Positions 44,764 to 57,300 of a stretch of DNA of 64,000 nt are shown in pieces. The DNA is taken from positions 558,001-622,000 of the forward strand of contig CM034133.1 of assembly GCA_019914995.1 (NCBI GenBank). The letters are read 5' to 3'. This stretch comes from Acanthochlamys bracteata. Taxonomy: Eukaryota; Streptophyta; Magnoliopsida; Pandanales; Velloziaceae. The position numbers and the translations under genes are program-made. Positions within the stretch are counted from its first letter, which is position 1. Each line of letters begins with the position of its first letter. The notes under the pieces were generated by a model, which was not told the DNA's origin, did not search any database, and saw only the letters and a program-made list of their open reading frames with translations.

Positions 44764-47228
44764 ATGGCGTTGACGAGCTCAGTAGTTGGTCAAGTTTCAA
44801 AATTTACTACTCCCAAAGGGTGTACTAGCCCTCTTTGTCATTGTAATTCCACCAGTGAGTTTTCTTATTATCAATTTCATTTACCTTTTTAGGGTTTATG
44901 GCTGTTTTTGTAGTCCTGAATACTAAATTAGAGATCACTAGTTATCTTAGTTTTTCTGGTGGAATTTAAAGGATTTGTCGGGTTGATTCTTTGTTTATGA
45001 ACAATTTCTTATTATCTGTAGGATATGATTATACTGGCTTGTTTTCTGTTGATGTTTGTAATATGTTTGCTTGATATGACTGTGGTAAACTTGAACCTGG
45101 TAATGTGATATTTTATTTCTGATTTATGCGGCAACTATCAAGGGGTATCTTAAATCAGTCATATCGGATGTCAGCTAGTCTAATAGAGATTAAGTATAAT
45201 TTTATTCTCATGTAGCTACATAAACAGATACTTACTGCATGGTATAGACATTCGAGATTTTGTGAAACATAATGTCCTGCAAGTTCTGAATACAGTTCTA
45301 TTGTAGTAAATTGAAAATGTTCATACTGTACTAAAGTTATATGAAGTGTACATTATCTATCAACTAGTTGACTGTAACATAAATTGTGTTCTAAAATGAT
45401 GTGTTGAGCATTATGAGATTATTTTGGGTCCTTTGGTTTCTAATATGCTCATCAGAAAGGCTTTGTTCCATTGGGACTTTCTTTAAACATTTTTCCTGCA
45501 GCGTTGTTTGTTTGATCTGCTTGTCATTACTTCTACTCCAGTTTCAGCCTGATATTAACTCGTACATTTTGAACGAAAGGCATGTAAACTTGTTGCAGCC
45601 GAAAGATATTCTTAGAGGTAACAACCAGTTTGGTTAAAGTAGGACCTGCTAAACCAACCTATATTCTGTATGACTATCACTTGCATGTTTTGTAGGAACA
45701 ACTTATGTTCCTTTTTGCTACAGTTACCTGTGACATAGAGCTCTCCTATGACTATTACTTCAAGTCGTTTACATTGTATTCTTGTTTTTGCATTACACTT
45801 CTTATGATATTTGGTGTCGAGTACCTGATTGCATCATACCATGCTTTTTGCATTAAGCTTGATTTGTTGGTAGTGATTGGCTTTGGAATGATATTCTGCA
45901 GACGAGTTGCTTCTTTTGTTGTTTCATGCTTGATGTAGGTTAATATTCTTATAGATCATAAGTTATATGCAGCAACTCATACAAGCAGTCCATCATTTTT
46001 ACCTTGGCCTTCTAATAAAAATTCATGTCCACGAAAGCCTCTCCGAGTATATAGTTTATTTGGTGGGAAGAAGGAGAAGAATGAGAACAGTGATGAGGGA
46101 TCATCAAAAGTAAGTTCCTCCATTTCTAAATTTCGCATGTGAAAGGCCTTTTCTTCAAAAGGGGTATCTATTTTGTGTAATTATCGTGATTGTTTTTAGA
46201 AAGGAAAATTATTTTGAAGTCTATATTTATCTATACTAGATTTCTTTATATTCTTGTTAACTGCACATGGCACAGGCAGGAATTTTTGGTAACATGCAAA
46301 ACTTGTATGACACTGTAAAAAAGGCACAGATGGTAGTTCAAGTTGAAGCTGTTCGTGTTCAGAAAGAACTTGCAGCGTATGGTTTTGTTAATACCTCTTT
46401 GATGCTACCCTTCAATTTGAGTGGGATGGTTGAAAAATTCAAATAATGGCTTATGTTTTCCTTTCAGAGCTGAGTTTGATGGTTACTGCGAAGGTGAACT
46501 CATTAAGGTATAAATCCATCACTAGCCATTGGTACTTTGATAACATTGAAAGATTTTTTATCAGACAAGTGAGCTTAGTTCTGTTTAATTGGTCTTCAGC
46601 TAAGTCTTTTCTGGTATATGTGAGATACTTTGTATGGGATGTTCCTAAAAGTTGTACTTGAAGGAAATGCTGTTTTATATGAATTTCCTCCTATTTTATT
46701 GTGATGCAATCACAGAGTTAGTGGCAAATGCTACATGTCGATGTCTCTTAAAACTTATGCATGTATGAGGAGTTGTTGTCATCTCCAGGTAACACTTTCT
46801 GGAAATCAGCAACCCATCCGTACAGAAATAACCGAGGCTGCAATGGACTTAGGTCCTGAGGTAAGCAAGACCAAATTAAAATCATATATAGTGTTTGTCC
46901 TTGTACATTTATGCTTAACAAGTTGGGAAACGACTTTTTCCTGCTTCTCTTTTTTTTTTTTTTTTTAAATAATTGGAAGTAACAACATATTTCATGAACA
47001 GAAGCTTTCAGAATTGGTGACCGAAGCCTACAAGGATGCGCACCAGAAGAGTGTGCAGGTTGGTACTTTCAGTTTCTTTCTTCATTTTAGTTTAACATCT
47101 TTTGTGAAACTCCTAGTACGTTTACACGAAGTTGGAAAATTTTCCTTTTCCAGGCAATGAAAGAGAGAATGAGCAATCTTGCCCAGAGTCTTGGCATGCC
47201 GCCTGGGCTCAGTGAGGGACCAAAATGA
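44764..47228 (+). CDS. Chloroplast YbaB/EbfC-family nucleoid-associated protein (STIC2-like)
   Basis: Seven exons: 44764-44854, 45955-46109, 46276-46376, 46468-46507, 46789-46860, 47002-47058 and 47154-47228, giving about 196 residues. After a Ser/Thr-rich transit-type N-terminus comes LFGGKKEKNENSDEGSSK, then the YbaB core: MQNLYDTVKKAQMVVQVEAV, QKELAAAEFDGYCEGELIKV, NQQPIRTEITEAAMDLGPEK, LVTEAYKDAHQKSVQ and MKERMSNLAQSLGMPPGL. YbaB-type proteins bind DNA; the plant STIC2 protein is linked to thylakoid protein biogenesis, as I recall. The second exon could instead start at 45973 (acceptor ATGCAG), removing six residues; both keep the frame. All catalytic-region exons are intact and phased. 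Confidence 0.92.
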
Positions 47229-48139
47229 CAGGAGTGAACCTCCATCATGCGTACCCTTCAATTTTGTATACTACCTTGAGCACTTAGGTGAATGCATTAA
47301 TCACCATGTAACATTCAACTTCAAACGTTCGAGTGAATAAACTGGTTACCCAGCTTGAGCATAGCAATGTTTTACTTGTTTTCATTGAGCATAGCACCTA
47401 GGTGAATGGAGTTGTCAGAAGAAATTCCTTCAAGTTGATGCAAAATTTGCACATGAAGTTCTTTGCATAAGCTGGATGCTTTGTAAGCAATGATTCATCA
47501 ACAAAAACATGAAACAGAACCATGATATTATTGATGAAAGCAATCCTGTTATCAGGGATAGCTTTCAGATTGCAAGCTGACATAGAAAGCTTCACAAAGA
47601 AAGGCATTGGCTGTATGCCTATATCTTACAGCAATAGACACCTACCCTTCATAAAAATGACACTGGTTTTCTCAAGGTCCCCATATCAAATGGTGTCCAT
47701 ATTCATGAGTGCCGATCGCCATGCCTTCTGCGCCATGAGGGCCGGAACGCCCATTCTTTGTCAGCCTCCTGCCACTAAAGCATATTCGCTCAGACCAAAA
47801 TTCCATTGGAGATCGCAAGGTTTCCTTGCTAATCCTGCAAAACAGAATTGTCCAGTTGGTCTGCTTCTGTTGATAAGTTCATACTCTGTGTCCTGCCAAC
47901 AGGATCTCCTTCCGCTCTATGCTTTTCACCTGTTAATAAATTTCATCATAGAAGGCTTGTGCAGATTGTATATTTAGTTATCTCTGATATCTGTTCTTGT
48001 ATCTATATTCTTGTTGTTCTTGATTACATTATTTTTCGTTTGTACTAGTGAACCATTTCAATCAGTATGAACTTTGTTCTGTTGACTGCTGGTATTTTTG
48101 GGGTAATTTCTGGTTGTTTAAAATAAAGTATTTTGGTAA
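47229..48139. other. 3' flank, unassigned open stretch
   Basis: A 151-codon plus-strand ORF lies at 47522-47977 and a 69-codon minus ORF at 47398-47607. Neither resembles a known family, and both look like chance or remnant sequence. No RNA gene was recognised. Confidence 0.4.
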
Positions 48140-48347
48140 GGGCGTATTTTAATTATATGAAAATGAGTTTTATTGAATGAGTTGGCTAAAAGTAAAATTT
48201 GGTAAAAGTAGAGTTACGAGTAGTAATTAAAACACATAAAAATAAGTTTAAAATAAATTTTGATATAAATAAAATTCGAAGTAATAATTGAAATATGTGT
48301 TTAAAAATGTAAAGAGAAGTTTTGCGGAAGGTAATTAAAACATGTTC
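48140..48347. mobile_element. Tourist-like MITE, third copy
   Basis: Begins GGGCGTATTTTAATTATATG after TAA and ends AATTAAAACATGTTC before TTA. The ends are imperfect inverted copies. Start sequence and size class match the elements at 36145 and 10347. Confidence 0.55.
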
Positions 48348-49244
48348 TTAAAAAAACTTTTTTATTTATAAAAAAGAGCTTCTCCTTCTTTATTAAAAAA
48401 TTATAAATTATAATATAAATTTTGTGACTTATAATTTATTTATATTTTTAAAATTTAAAATATTATACTATTATAGAAAATTATTTAGAAATTAAAATAG
48501 AGATAAAAAAGCTTCTAGAAAAGCACTCCTAAATAGTCACTACTGAAGACGTATTTTTTTTTAATCTGAACTAAAATTTCGAAAGTAAAAATTTAGAAAT
48601 AAATTATTTAAAAAATAAAGTTTAAAATCGAGTTTAATATTTGTATTTATTTATTATTAATAGTGAGCGTAGAAATAAACTTTTTAATATTAAAATTTAA
48701 ATTTGAAAGTAAAATTTTTAATAAAAAAATAAATTAAATTTCTATATTTAATTTAATATAAAAGTGAATTAAAAATAAAATTATTAGAAAGAAAATGTGA
48801 GATCAGTGAACACTGTAGAGTCATTTGCGAGAGCGTTTCTTTCTATTTTAATAATTTTATTTTATTTTAGTGTAGAATATTTATAAAAATTTATTAAAAA
48901 TATAAAAAAATATACGTTATAAAATTTTGTTTATTTTTTATTTTTTTCTAAAATATAAAATTTATTTTTTAAAATACATAAAATAAAATAATTTTTTATT
49001 ATTTTAAAATTATTCCTAACAAAGTTCTTCAAATTAAACATATATGTATGCACTGAACTGACCTGGTTACAGCCTCACTCTCTGAATCGAAATTCATTTC
49101 CTGTAACAACCACTATAATGAACTGTTTTGTCAGCAGTTAAACTGTAATAACCACTATAATAAACTGTCCACAATACTTGACCTTAAAGAAAGCAAAAGA
49201 AGAAGAAAAGAAGAGACTTTCTATCTCTCTCTGAAGCTCGATTC
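48348..49244. other. AT-rich spacer and leader of the MRS2 gene
   Basis: 48350-48540 is another MITE-like hairpin (AAGAGCTTCTCCTTC at the start, AAGCACTCCTAAAT at the end). 48540-49020 is nearly pure A/T. 49100-49175 has a short duplicated unit (AACCACTATAAT(G/A)AACTG). The promoter of the transporter gene must lie here. Confidence 0.45.
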
Positions 49245-52208
49245 ATGGCGGGGAACAAGAGGAAGCACAGAAGCAAACTTGGCTCATGCTTCCCCAAGAG
49301 AACAAGACCACCACCAGCAGCTTACAAGCGAATCGAGATGCTCCCGATCGCTCCGACGGCGGCGGCGGCTGTGGTACCACAGCCCGCAGCGAAATCTGGG
49401 AAGAAGAAACCTGGTTCAAGATTTTGGATGAGATTCGATAGAACGGGCCGGTCCGAGCTGATGGAGCTTGATAAGAACTCTATTATCCGGCGAACTAACA
49501 TACCCGCTCGTGACCTCAGGATTCTGGGTCCGATCTTCTCTCAATCTTCCAACATTCTTGGTAAGCTTCGACTCAGCTTAACTTGTTTTTGAGCTTAACC
49601 TGCTGAAAAATTAGTGCTCCATAATTTTTTAGAAAGACATAATTGAAATTCATAGAGAAACTATGTAGGAAAGGAGATAGTGTCCGATCCACGGATAGAC
49701 ATTCAAACTTTGTGCTCGTGTTGTCTACATGTGTGCCTGCATCAGGCTGCTTCTGTATCTCCCTAATTTGCACCTTTGTTCACCTCATCCGCATCTCAGG
49801 GTGGCAGGTGTTTCATTTTAATGGCAATGCCAGTTACTCAAAAAATTCGAACTTGGTTGAAGAAATTAGCTTTTAACATTATCTCACAGCTAAAAATAAT
49901 CAAGATATATATGCTTATTTGTGGGAGCTTAGTGTTAGTATATTAATTTAATTAATATAATAAATTTTTTGAATCAACTAATTTGTGCAATATAGTATTA
50001 GAGCCAGAGACCCGAAGGTACTGAATTCAAACCACCAAGCCCAGCCCAACTAATTAAATCAATTTTCATCACAAAAGAAGACTACATGTGTGTGCGTCCA
50101 AGCATCAAGTCAAAAGCTTGTGCATGCAAGAGCGCATTGGGATTAATATAAGAAATTCTCATCGATCAGTTTAAGTTTTTGAATCAACTAGTTTGTTCAA
50201 AATTTAGTATCATGTTTAGTGAAGTTCGTGCAATTTTCTGTGGCTTGATTTGTTTCCAGCCAGGGAAAAAGCTATGGTTGTCAATCTGGAATTTATAAAG
50301 GCCATTGTTACTGCTGATGACGTGCTGGTATTGGACCCTCTTGCTCAGGAGGTTCTACCATTTGTTGATCAGTTAAGGAGGCAGCTTCCTTTGAAGAGTC
50401 CTTTCAGGATTCATGAGCCTGATTACAGAGCAGATGCACATCGTCAAGATACGCCTGTGGATGGAAAATGGGCCGCCGAAGAGGAACAAGAACTTTCTTT
50501 CGAGTTTCAGATCTTGGAGATTGCACTTGAAGTTGTCTGTATTTACCTCGATTCAAGCGTTGCGGAGCTTGAGAAAGACGCATATCCTGTCCTGGATGAA
50601 TTGGCCATGAAAGTCAGCACCAGAAATCTTGAGCGTGTTAGAAGTTTGAAAAGCAATCTCACTCGTTTGCTTGCTCGAGTCCAAAAGGTATTTACAGAAT
50701 CTCTTGGTTGTATTTGCTCTCACAAATAGGGTGGCCATACCTTGTTTAGCTGCCTATTATCATGTGATGAATTAAACATTGCAGATAATGTGAAACTTGA
50801 AAGTCACTTTGTTGAGCTTCTATCTCTACTTATGGCTTATGTTTCTTCTTCTCATGAATAGAATAACGAGCTCTTGATTATCTTTACTTATCATCTAATG
50901 AGTTACAACAGATTGCAGATTATTCGGAGCACTTCAGTCATTTTTTAATTTCTCACTATATCATCTTTCTGTTCCTTCCTAATAGTGATCATACTGTTTT
51001 TGCTATCTTCTTGCATAATGTAGTTTTCCATGCATTTCACAGGTCAGGGATGAAATCGAACACCTCTTAGATGATAGTGAAGATATGGCACACTTGTATT
51101 TGACAAGGAAGCAGACCCAGATTCAGCAACTGGAAGCTTTAGCGGCATCTGTGGGTTCAAATAGTATTGTTCCTGCCACAGCCAGCCTTGCAAGACTCAA
51201 TTCTAATCTTCACGGTAGTGCTAGCATTGTGACTAGTATCTATTCAGATGATAATGATGTGGAAGACTTGGAGATGTTGCTTGAGGCTTACTTCATGCAG
51301 TTGGATGGTACCCGTAATAAGATATTGTCAGTAAGTGCCTTCTCCTTGCTAAATGGATAAAACATAAATGCTAGTTTTTCTAAATGTCAGTCCTTAGATG
51401 TACCATGATAAAAGAATTTCATTTGCTGGAAGCATGGAACCATAACCAGGAAGGCGAATGCAAGTTAGTTAGCTGAATGATAAATTAGGTTCAATCTTCA
51501 ATGCTTCTTGCATTGTCTAGGACCGAGTCATTCTGCTTCTACCAAGTGTCAATACAAACTAATATGAACGTTCTAGTGTTTTTAAGCTCTTTTCTTTCAT
51601 ATTTTACAGAAAGGTAGTTCATTTGGTGTTTAGAGCCAATATTTGTACCAGAAATGTTGAAGGACTTAAATTTAATAGTGTTCTTCCTACTTGAGTACAT
51701 TTCCTACATGGTTTCTGTATATTGGTTTGCTTGAAGTTTCTCCATCGAACATATGGTGGCATTTTTATTCCTAAACTTGTATCTTACTTTAGTTAGTAGT
51801 TCTTCAGTGGCTCTCAGAGTTGAAGGGAAGGGAGATCGTTCTTATTACTGCATCATTTGTAGTGTTTTTGTATTTGCATGGAATTATATATCTGTGTATG
51901 TTTAGTGGGATTTTTTTTCTTACTCTCAGGTTCGAGAGTACATCGATGACACTGAAGATTATGTCAACATCCAACTTGACAACCAGCGAAACGAGCTTAT
52001 TCAACTCCAACTCACATTGACAATAGCATCCTTTGCAGTAACTTTGAACCTGCTAATAGCAGGGTTAGCTGCTATGAACATCCCAAGCCCTTTGTACAAT
52101 ATGAATAATCTCTTTGGACCTTTCGTCGGAAGTACCTCATCTGGATGCTTCCTGATCTTCATGCTCATCGTGGTATATGCTAGATGGAAGAAGCTCATCG
52201 GCTCATAA
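49245..52208 (+). CDS. MRS2/MGT (CorA-type) magnesium transporter, MRS2-3-like, with AMN in place of GMN
   Basis: Exons 49245-49560, 50260-50687, 51043-51330 and 51930-52208 give 436 residues. By homology a pentameric membrane channel for Mg2+. Diagnostic stretches are [117 protein letters not shown] and [20 protein letters not shown]. Two membrane segments lie at about 374-391 and 408-426, and the C-terminus is [10 protein letters not shown]. The N-terminal basic extension resembles Arabidopsis MRS2-3. The strictly conserved Gly-Met-Asn at the pore mouth is Ala-Met-Asn here (residues 392-394, bases 52071-52079), and the preceding FGMNI-type context is altered too. All exons are otherwise intact. 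Confidence 0.93.
49920..50215 (+). mobile_element. LTR/TRIM-like remnant in intron 1 of the transporter gene
   Basis: ATATAGTATTAGAGCC at about 49991 resembles the primer-binding site TGGTATCAGAGCC used by many plant LTR elements, and is followed by CAGAGACCCGAAGG...GAATTCAAACC. A flanking piece, TTTTTGAATCAACTA(A/G)TTTGT, occurs at both 49966 and 50177. No coding sequence. Probably a small degraded LTR element. Confidence 0.45.
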
Positions 52209-52536
52209 TTCTCCCTACTGCAAGTGAAAACCATCAGGGTTCCTGTTTTTTTTACCGTTATATTTTCTGTCGGAATCAGAATAAAGGCAAAGAACAGAAC
52301 AGAAACAGCAGAAGCCAAAAAAAGGAAAGGGAAGAGAATTAATTCAAGTTCAAAGCAACTTTCTTAGCTGTAATTGATTGAATTTGTTTTGTTTTTCTTC
52401 TTTCTTTTCCGTTTTCCAGAACAAGGATTGGATTCTCTCTTCTTCTCTGTACTTGTTCGTAACTTTCCTTTTTCTTCTTACAAGTAACTGCTAATTTCTC
52501 GCTACAACACCTACACCAAATTTCTACACTACAAAA

Positions 52537-53195
52537 ATGTCGTCGATCTTCGCCGTTGTTGTTCTGCTAACAACAAGCTTCTGGTTCTCTGAAGCAAGAG
52601 AATTCTTAGTAGGCGGGAAAACCAACTCATGGTCTACCCCAACTTCCGTCGACTCTCTTAACCAATGGGCATCAGCTAACCGTTTCCAAGTCGGCGACTA
52701 TCTCGGTAAATTAACATATGCAACAAGCCAGCACCTTGGTAGCTCGATCTTTATTAATTTCTGTTTCTTCTTCGATTGGTTATTTTAGTTTGGAAGTATG
52801 GATCGAAAGACTCCGTGCTGCAAGTGAGCAAAGAAGATTATCTCGACTGTAACACGACGAACCCGGTCTCTGTACACAAAGACGGAGACACGAAGATCGA
52901 GTTAAACAGATCAGGACCGTTCTACTTCATCAACGGAGCTCCGGGAGCTTGTGAGAAGGGAGAGAAGCTTGTTGTTGTAGTCTTGTCGGAGAAGCACAAG
53001 AATATTTCCAGGTACCCTTTCGCTCCAGCGCCGGCGCCAACTGTGACTGTGGAACTTGATGGGCCTGCTGTTGCTCCGAGTAGCGGTGCCGGAATAAACA
53101 ACGGCAGTGCTGTGCTTGGTAATGCTGCTGTTGTTTGGTTTCCAGTTCTGATGAGTTCGATGAGATATTTGGCAGTCATGGTTGTGAACTTTTAA
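52537..53195 (+). CDS. Early-nodulin-like phytocyanin, GPI-anchor type
   Basis: Exons 52537-52705 and 52789-53195 give 191 residues. A signal peptide occupies about residues 1-20 (cleavage after SEA), then REFLVGGKTNSWSTP, the phytocyanin start, SLNQWASANRFQVGDYLVWK, DSVLQVSKEDYLDCNTTNPV, GPFYFINGAPGACEKGEKL and a short Pro/Ala-rich linker (APAPAPTVTVELDGPAVAPS). The C-terminal hydrophobic tail is expected to be swapped for a GPI anchor. The two Cys that form the conserved disulfide are present. The copper-ligand His residues are missing, as in other ENODL proteins, so it probably does not bind copper. Expected on the outer face of the plasma membrane. Intron phase 1 matches the family. Confidence 0.92.
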
Positions 53196-53661
53196 TGAAT
53201 TCTACGTTGTTGTTGATTAGATAATTTGATTATAATTCCGTTTATAATTCATTCATTGGTATTGACAGTGTTTTGTGCTTGATTTGGAACGACTCTGTTT
53301 CTTTTTAACATATCTGAAACTCTGCAACGGAGAAAAAAAGAAAGAACTTGAAATAAGAAACTGCAAGTGCAAAGGAAAAAGAAATAACTTTTTGAAATAA
53401 GAAAAAAGTCGAAACAGAACAGAACTTCACTAGAGGACTGGAGAAGAAAAAAAAGAATAAAGTTTCAAGATTCTTCAACACAGTGGGCCCTACCCTCCTC
53501 GTCTCGTACATGGACGTGGACTCCATGCATGAACGTGGCGTACCGCAAATACGACAACGTTCATCTTCTTCTCTTATAATGAAGCAATAACGTGACAGAA
53601 ATTGAAAATTCATCACTGAAAAGCAGAGCAACTGTGAGAGCAAAGAAAACAAAAAGAAGTT

Positions 53662-53853
53662 ATGGCACCGGAAGGGATGAGAGCTACTCCAGGGTCGCGT
53701 GGCATGTTCATGAACAACACGACTATGATGGCCGTCGGAGCCGTTGCGGTGGCCGCCGTCGGATACTACATGTTCTACATGAGAGATCACAAGGACATCA
53801 AGCCAGGGCAAACGACCAGTACAGCAACTGAACCAGCTCGCCGGAACCAGTAG
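53662..53853 (+). CDS. Small single-pass membrane protein (63 residues), unknown function
   Basis: One-exon ORF. The basic, Met-rich N-terminus (MAPEGMRATPGSRGMF) precedes one clear membrane segment at about 20-40 (MMAVGAVAVAAVGYYMFYM) and a polar tail ending in ARRNQ. GC content is higher than the flanks, and ATG context is good (GTTATGGC). It resembles short plant membrane proteins I cannot name. Confidence 0.65.
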   Translation: MAPEGMRATPGSRGMFMNNTTMMAVGAVAVAAVGYYMFYMRDHKDIKPGQTTSTATEPARRNQ

Positions 53854-54362
53854 TCCTATCGGCCAAGCTCCAGTAGATGTTAATCTCTTGCTTATATGTA
53901 TATTAATTTAGCTAAGCTAGATTATCTCCGGTTGTTTGTTTGTCGATCGTGATCGAGCTCTTTATCTTTCATATATGTAGTTATGTTGTTACAAGTTTGA
54001 TTATAGTAGTAACAAGTTTCTTGGTATGCATATCTAGTAGAGAAAGAGTTCCTTTTCAAATCACTCAGAAATTTGAATTTCTTCTCCGGTTACGCCAGCA
54101 GGAGAAAGTTGAACTGTTTAACCTGTCTATTTAAGTATTTTAACTTTCTGTCTAATTTGAGTTTGTAACTTGTGTGTTGTCAAAACTGATAATAATGGAC
54201 TACATTTGTAATTTGCAAAGGTTGACATAGCTTTTATTTTTCGCCTAATGAGTTCCGACCTGCAATCGTGACCGTTTGATCACCGTCAAGGCAGCTGAAT
54301 TCGATCTAGACCGTTCATTCGTGAAGATAAGGCGAGCTACATTGTTATACGCGCGTGCTCGA
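53854..54362. other. Intergenic, promoter of the aminopeptidase gene
   Basis: 3' flank of the small membrane-protein gene, then the upstream region of the aminopeptidase. An in-frame upstream ATG at 54276 would extend the aminopeptidase by 29 residues. Nothing else is seen. Confidence 0.45.
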
Positions 54363-57300
54363 ATGGCGCGAGCTCTACTCTCCAGCACCGTTCCCGTCGG
54401 TGGCTCAGCCACTGCCGCAGCGGCGGCGGCGCTACTTTCTCCATCGAGGTTGCTCCGATCTCCAATACAAATCCTTGCTCGGCCGCTGCAGCACAGGTGT
54501 GTGCCCCTTCGTTTTCGCTTCTGTCACACCTTGTCTCCCAAGGCCACTCTCGGTCTCACTACACCGAATTCCGTCGAACTCCCTCAGGTATTGATCGTTC
54601 TTAATCTAAATTTCACTGGATTATTTCTAGATTTAGTTGTGTCTAGTTTTTGGGTTCTTGGTTGTGATGCAAAATGTTCATGAAATGTGTCTGAGAACTT
54701 TTGTCATTGTTGTAGTGTGAGACCGCATTATTGCTCTTAGCTCATTGGTATTTTATAACTTGTTCTTTGTTCGAACTATTGGAGTAAAGTTGGGCTCTAT
54801 ATTTCAGCAACAACTGTTCGATGAAGTGCCGAAAGGATTGCTGATCGTAACTGCAAGAAACATTTAATCTAATTTTCCTTTTGGTTGTTTCAAATTTCTG
54901 TATGTGTTTTTCTTATCATCGAAAAAGATTGGCTTTTGAGTTTCACCATCACTTTGTGCCTGCTCATGCTTTACATACATCGATTCCATCATAGTATATC
55001 GATCTATTGTATTTGGGATGTGGTGATGTGTTGAATTTGGATTCTTTTCTCCTCGTTGCTTCACATATCTGCATCTGTCCTTTGTGCTTTGGCCTCTCTA
55101 GTTTTTTGTTTTTACTCTGGGAAGAACTTCTATTTTAAAAAGCTTATGCTTTCAGATTTTACTGTATTCTAGATCACGTTTAGTGCAAAAGAGACTGATT
55201 TTACAGAATGGAAAGGAGATATCCTCACAATAGCAGTCACTGAGAAAGACATGTCAAAGGATTCTGAGTCGAAGTTTGAGAATTCAGCCTTGAGAAGGCT
55301 GGATGACCATCTTGGTGGTCTTCTAGGCGAAGCTACTACTGAGGAAGACTTCACTGGAAAACCTGGGCAGTCTCTGGTTCTCAGATTAACCAGTTTGGGG
55401 TTCAAAAGAATCAATCTGGTTGGTCTAGGAAAGCTAACTAACTCTGTCCGAAATGCATATGGAAGCATTGGTGAGGCCGTGGCAGCAGCAGCAAAGGTTG
55501 CACATGCTAGCACTGCAGCTGTTCTTCTTGCATCCACGATCACTGAGGAGCACAAGCTAGAGGCTGCTTCTGCCATTGCATCAGGTATAAGTGTGTCATC
55601 TATCACTACTCATGGTTAGATTTCACAATTTATGGTGTTGGAGATGATCTGAGAAAGTAGTTTTAGCAATTTGAGGATGAATCTTTGTAGTGTATTGTGA
55701 AGATTATTCTGAACATGTATTTCATTTCTGGTTTGTCTCAGGAGCTGTGCTTGGATTGCATGAAGACAACAGGTTTAAATCAGAGTCAAAAGGGATGCAG
55801 CTTGAATCTGTAGATATTATTGGTTTTGGTATCGGGGCTGAAGTAGACAAGAAACTCAAATATGCAAGTGATGTCTGTAATGGCGTGATTTTTGGGAAAG
55901 AGCTTGTAAATGCACCAGCCAATGTACTTACACCTGGTAAATGACTTCGCCATCCTGCAATTCGATGTTGGTTTTGACCTTTTTGCATGATTTTTCTTCC
56001 ATTCTATAAGTAGTATTTCTTTTTGTTTAAAGTTTAGAACCTAGCGCTTTTGACTGTCTTACAGGTGCACTAGCAGAAGAAGCTTCAAAAATAGCCTCAT
56101 TGTACAGCGATGTTGTTACTGCCAACATTCTGGATTCTAAACAGTGTGAAGAGTTGAAGATGGGTTCTTATCTGGCTGTTGCTGCTGCATCTGCAAATCC
56201 TCCTCAGTTTATCCATTTGTGCTATAAGCCTGCAGATGGCTTCGTAAAGAAAAAGTTGGCAATAGTTGGCAAGGGGTTGACATTTGACAGGTATAAATTG
56301 ATTGGCTTCTCTTCAACTCATATACAGTTGAAAGTTATTGTTTATGTGAACTTATCTTCTTATCTAGAGCTTTCTGTTATGAATCTATGACTCCAAACTA
56401 AAAACGTTGCTAGTTATACTATGGCAAGAAAATAATCTTAGTGACATCTAGTTAGAATTTGGCACGGCACATCCATATCATTCTAGATTTGTTATGCGAT
56501 CGGTTGCTGCAGTGTATTTCTCAGGACTATCAGATTTCTGGATGACAGTATACTGACCACCCTGCATCTTCTTAATACTCATCATTTGCTAGATGGGTGA
56601 CATCTAGTGCCGGTAGTGAAGGATGTTCCCTAACCCTGCACCTAATCTCATTGAGTCAGTTGACTATGTTGGTAAAATTGTTCCGCATTTGTAGATTATA
56701 CTATCACCAGATTATATTTTTTTATGGCATGTTTTGCATTATAAATGAGGAAGGCACAGATGCACTAATCTTCCTGGTGACACTCTACTGACATGCACGG
56801 AGCTGGTTTTAGTATTATGCAACGTACTTTGAGTGATCTTTATTGTATAATTATGAATTTTTTTTCCTTCCTCCTAGTGGTGGCTACAACATTAAGGCTG
56901 GGCCAGGCAGTTCAATAGAGTTGATGAAATTTGATATGGGTGGTTCTGCAGCAACTCTTGGTGCAGCAAAAGCTATAGGTCATATTAAACCTCCAGGAGT
57001 TGAGGTAATTAAATTCTAAAAAAATATTTTAGACATGCGGTTGCCCTCTAACGTGACACGTGTGGGTAGGTACACTTCATTGTTGCTGCTTGTGAAAATA
57101 TGATAAGTGGTACTGGCATGAGGCCTGGTGACATAGTTACAGCTTCTAATGGAAAGACAATTGAGGTATTTGAGTTTCACACTTTGAGTAGTTTGTACAC
57201 TAGATGACCTTTTCCATGTCAACTTCACCTTTGAAAATCTTTGCTATATTACTGTTTTGGTGTTATATCCACTAGGCACATTGTGCCGAATAATGCTGGA

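Noticed and set aside
47522..47977. 151-codon plus ORF downstream of the STIC2-like gene
   Set aside because: No recognisable domain, and start and flanks give no support; kept only as an unassigned stretch.
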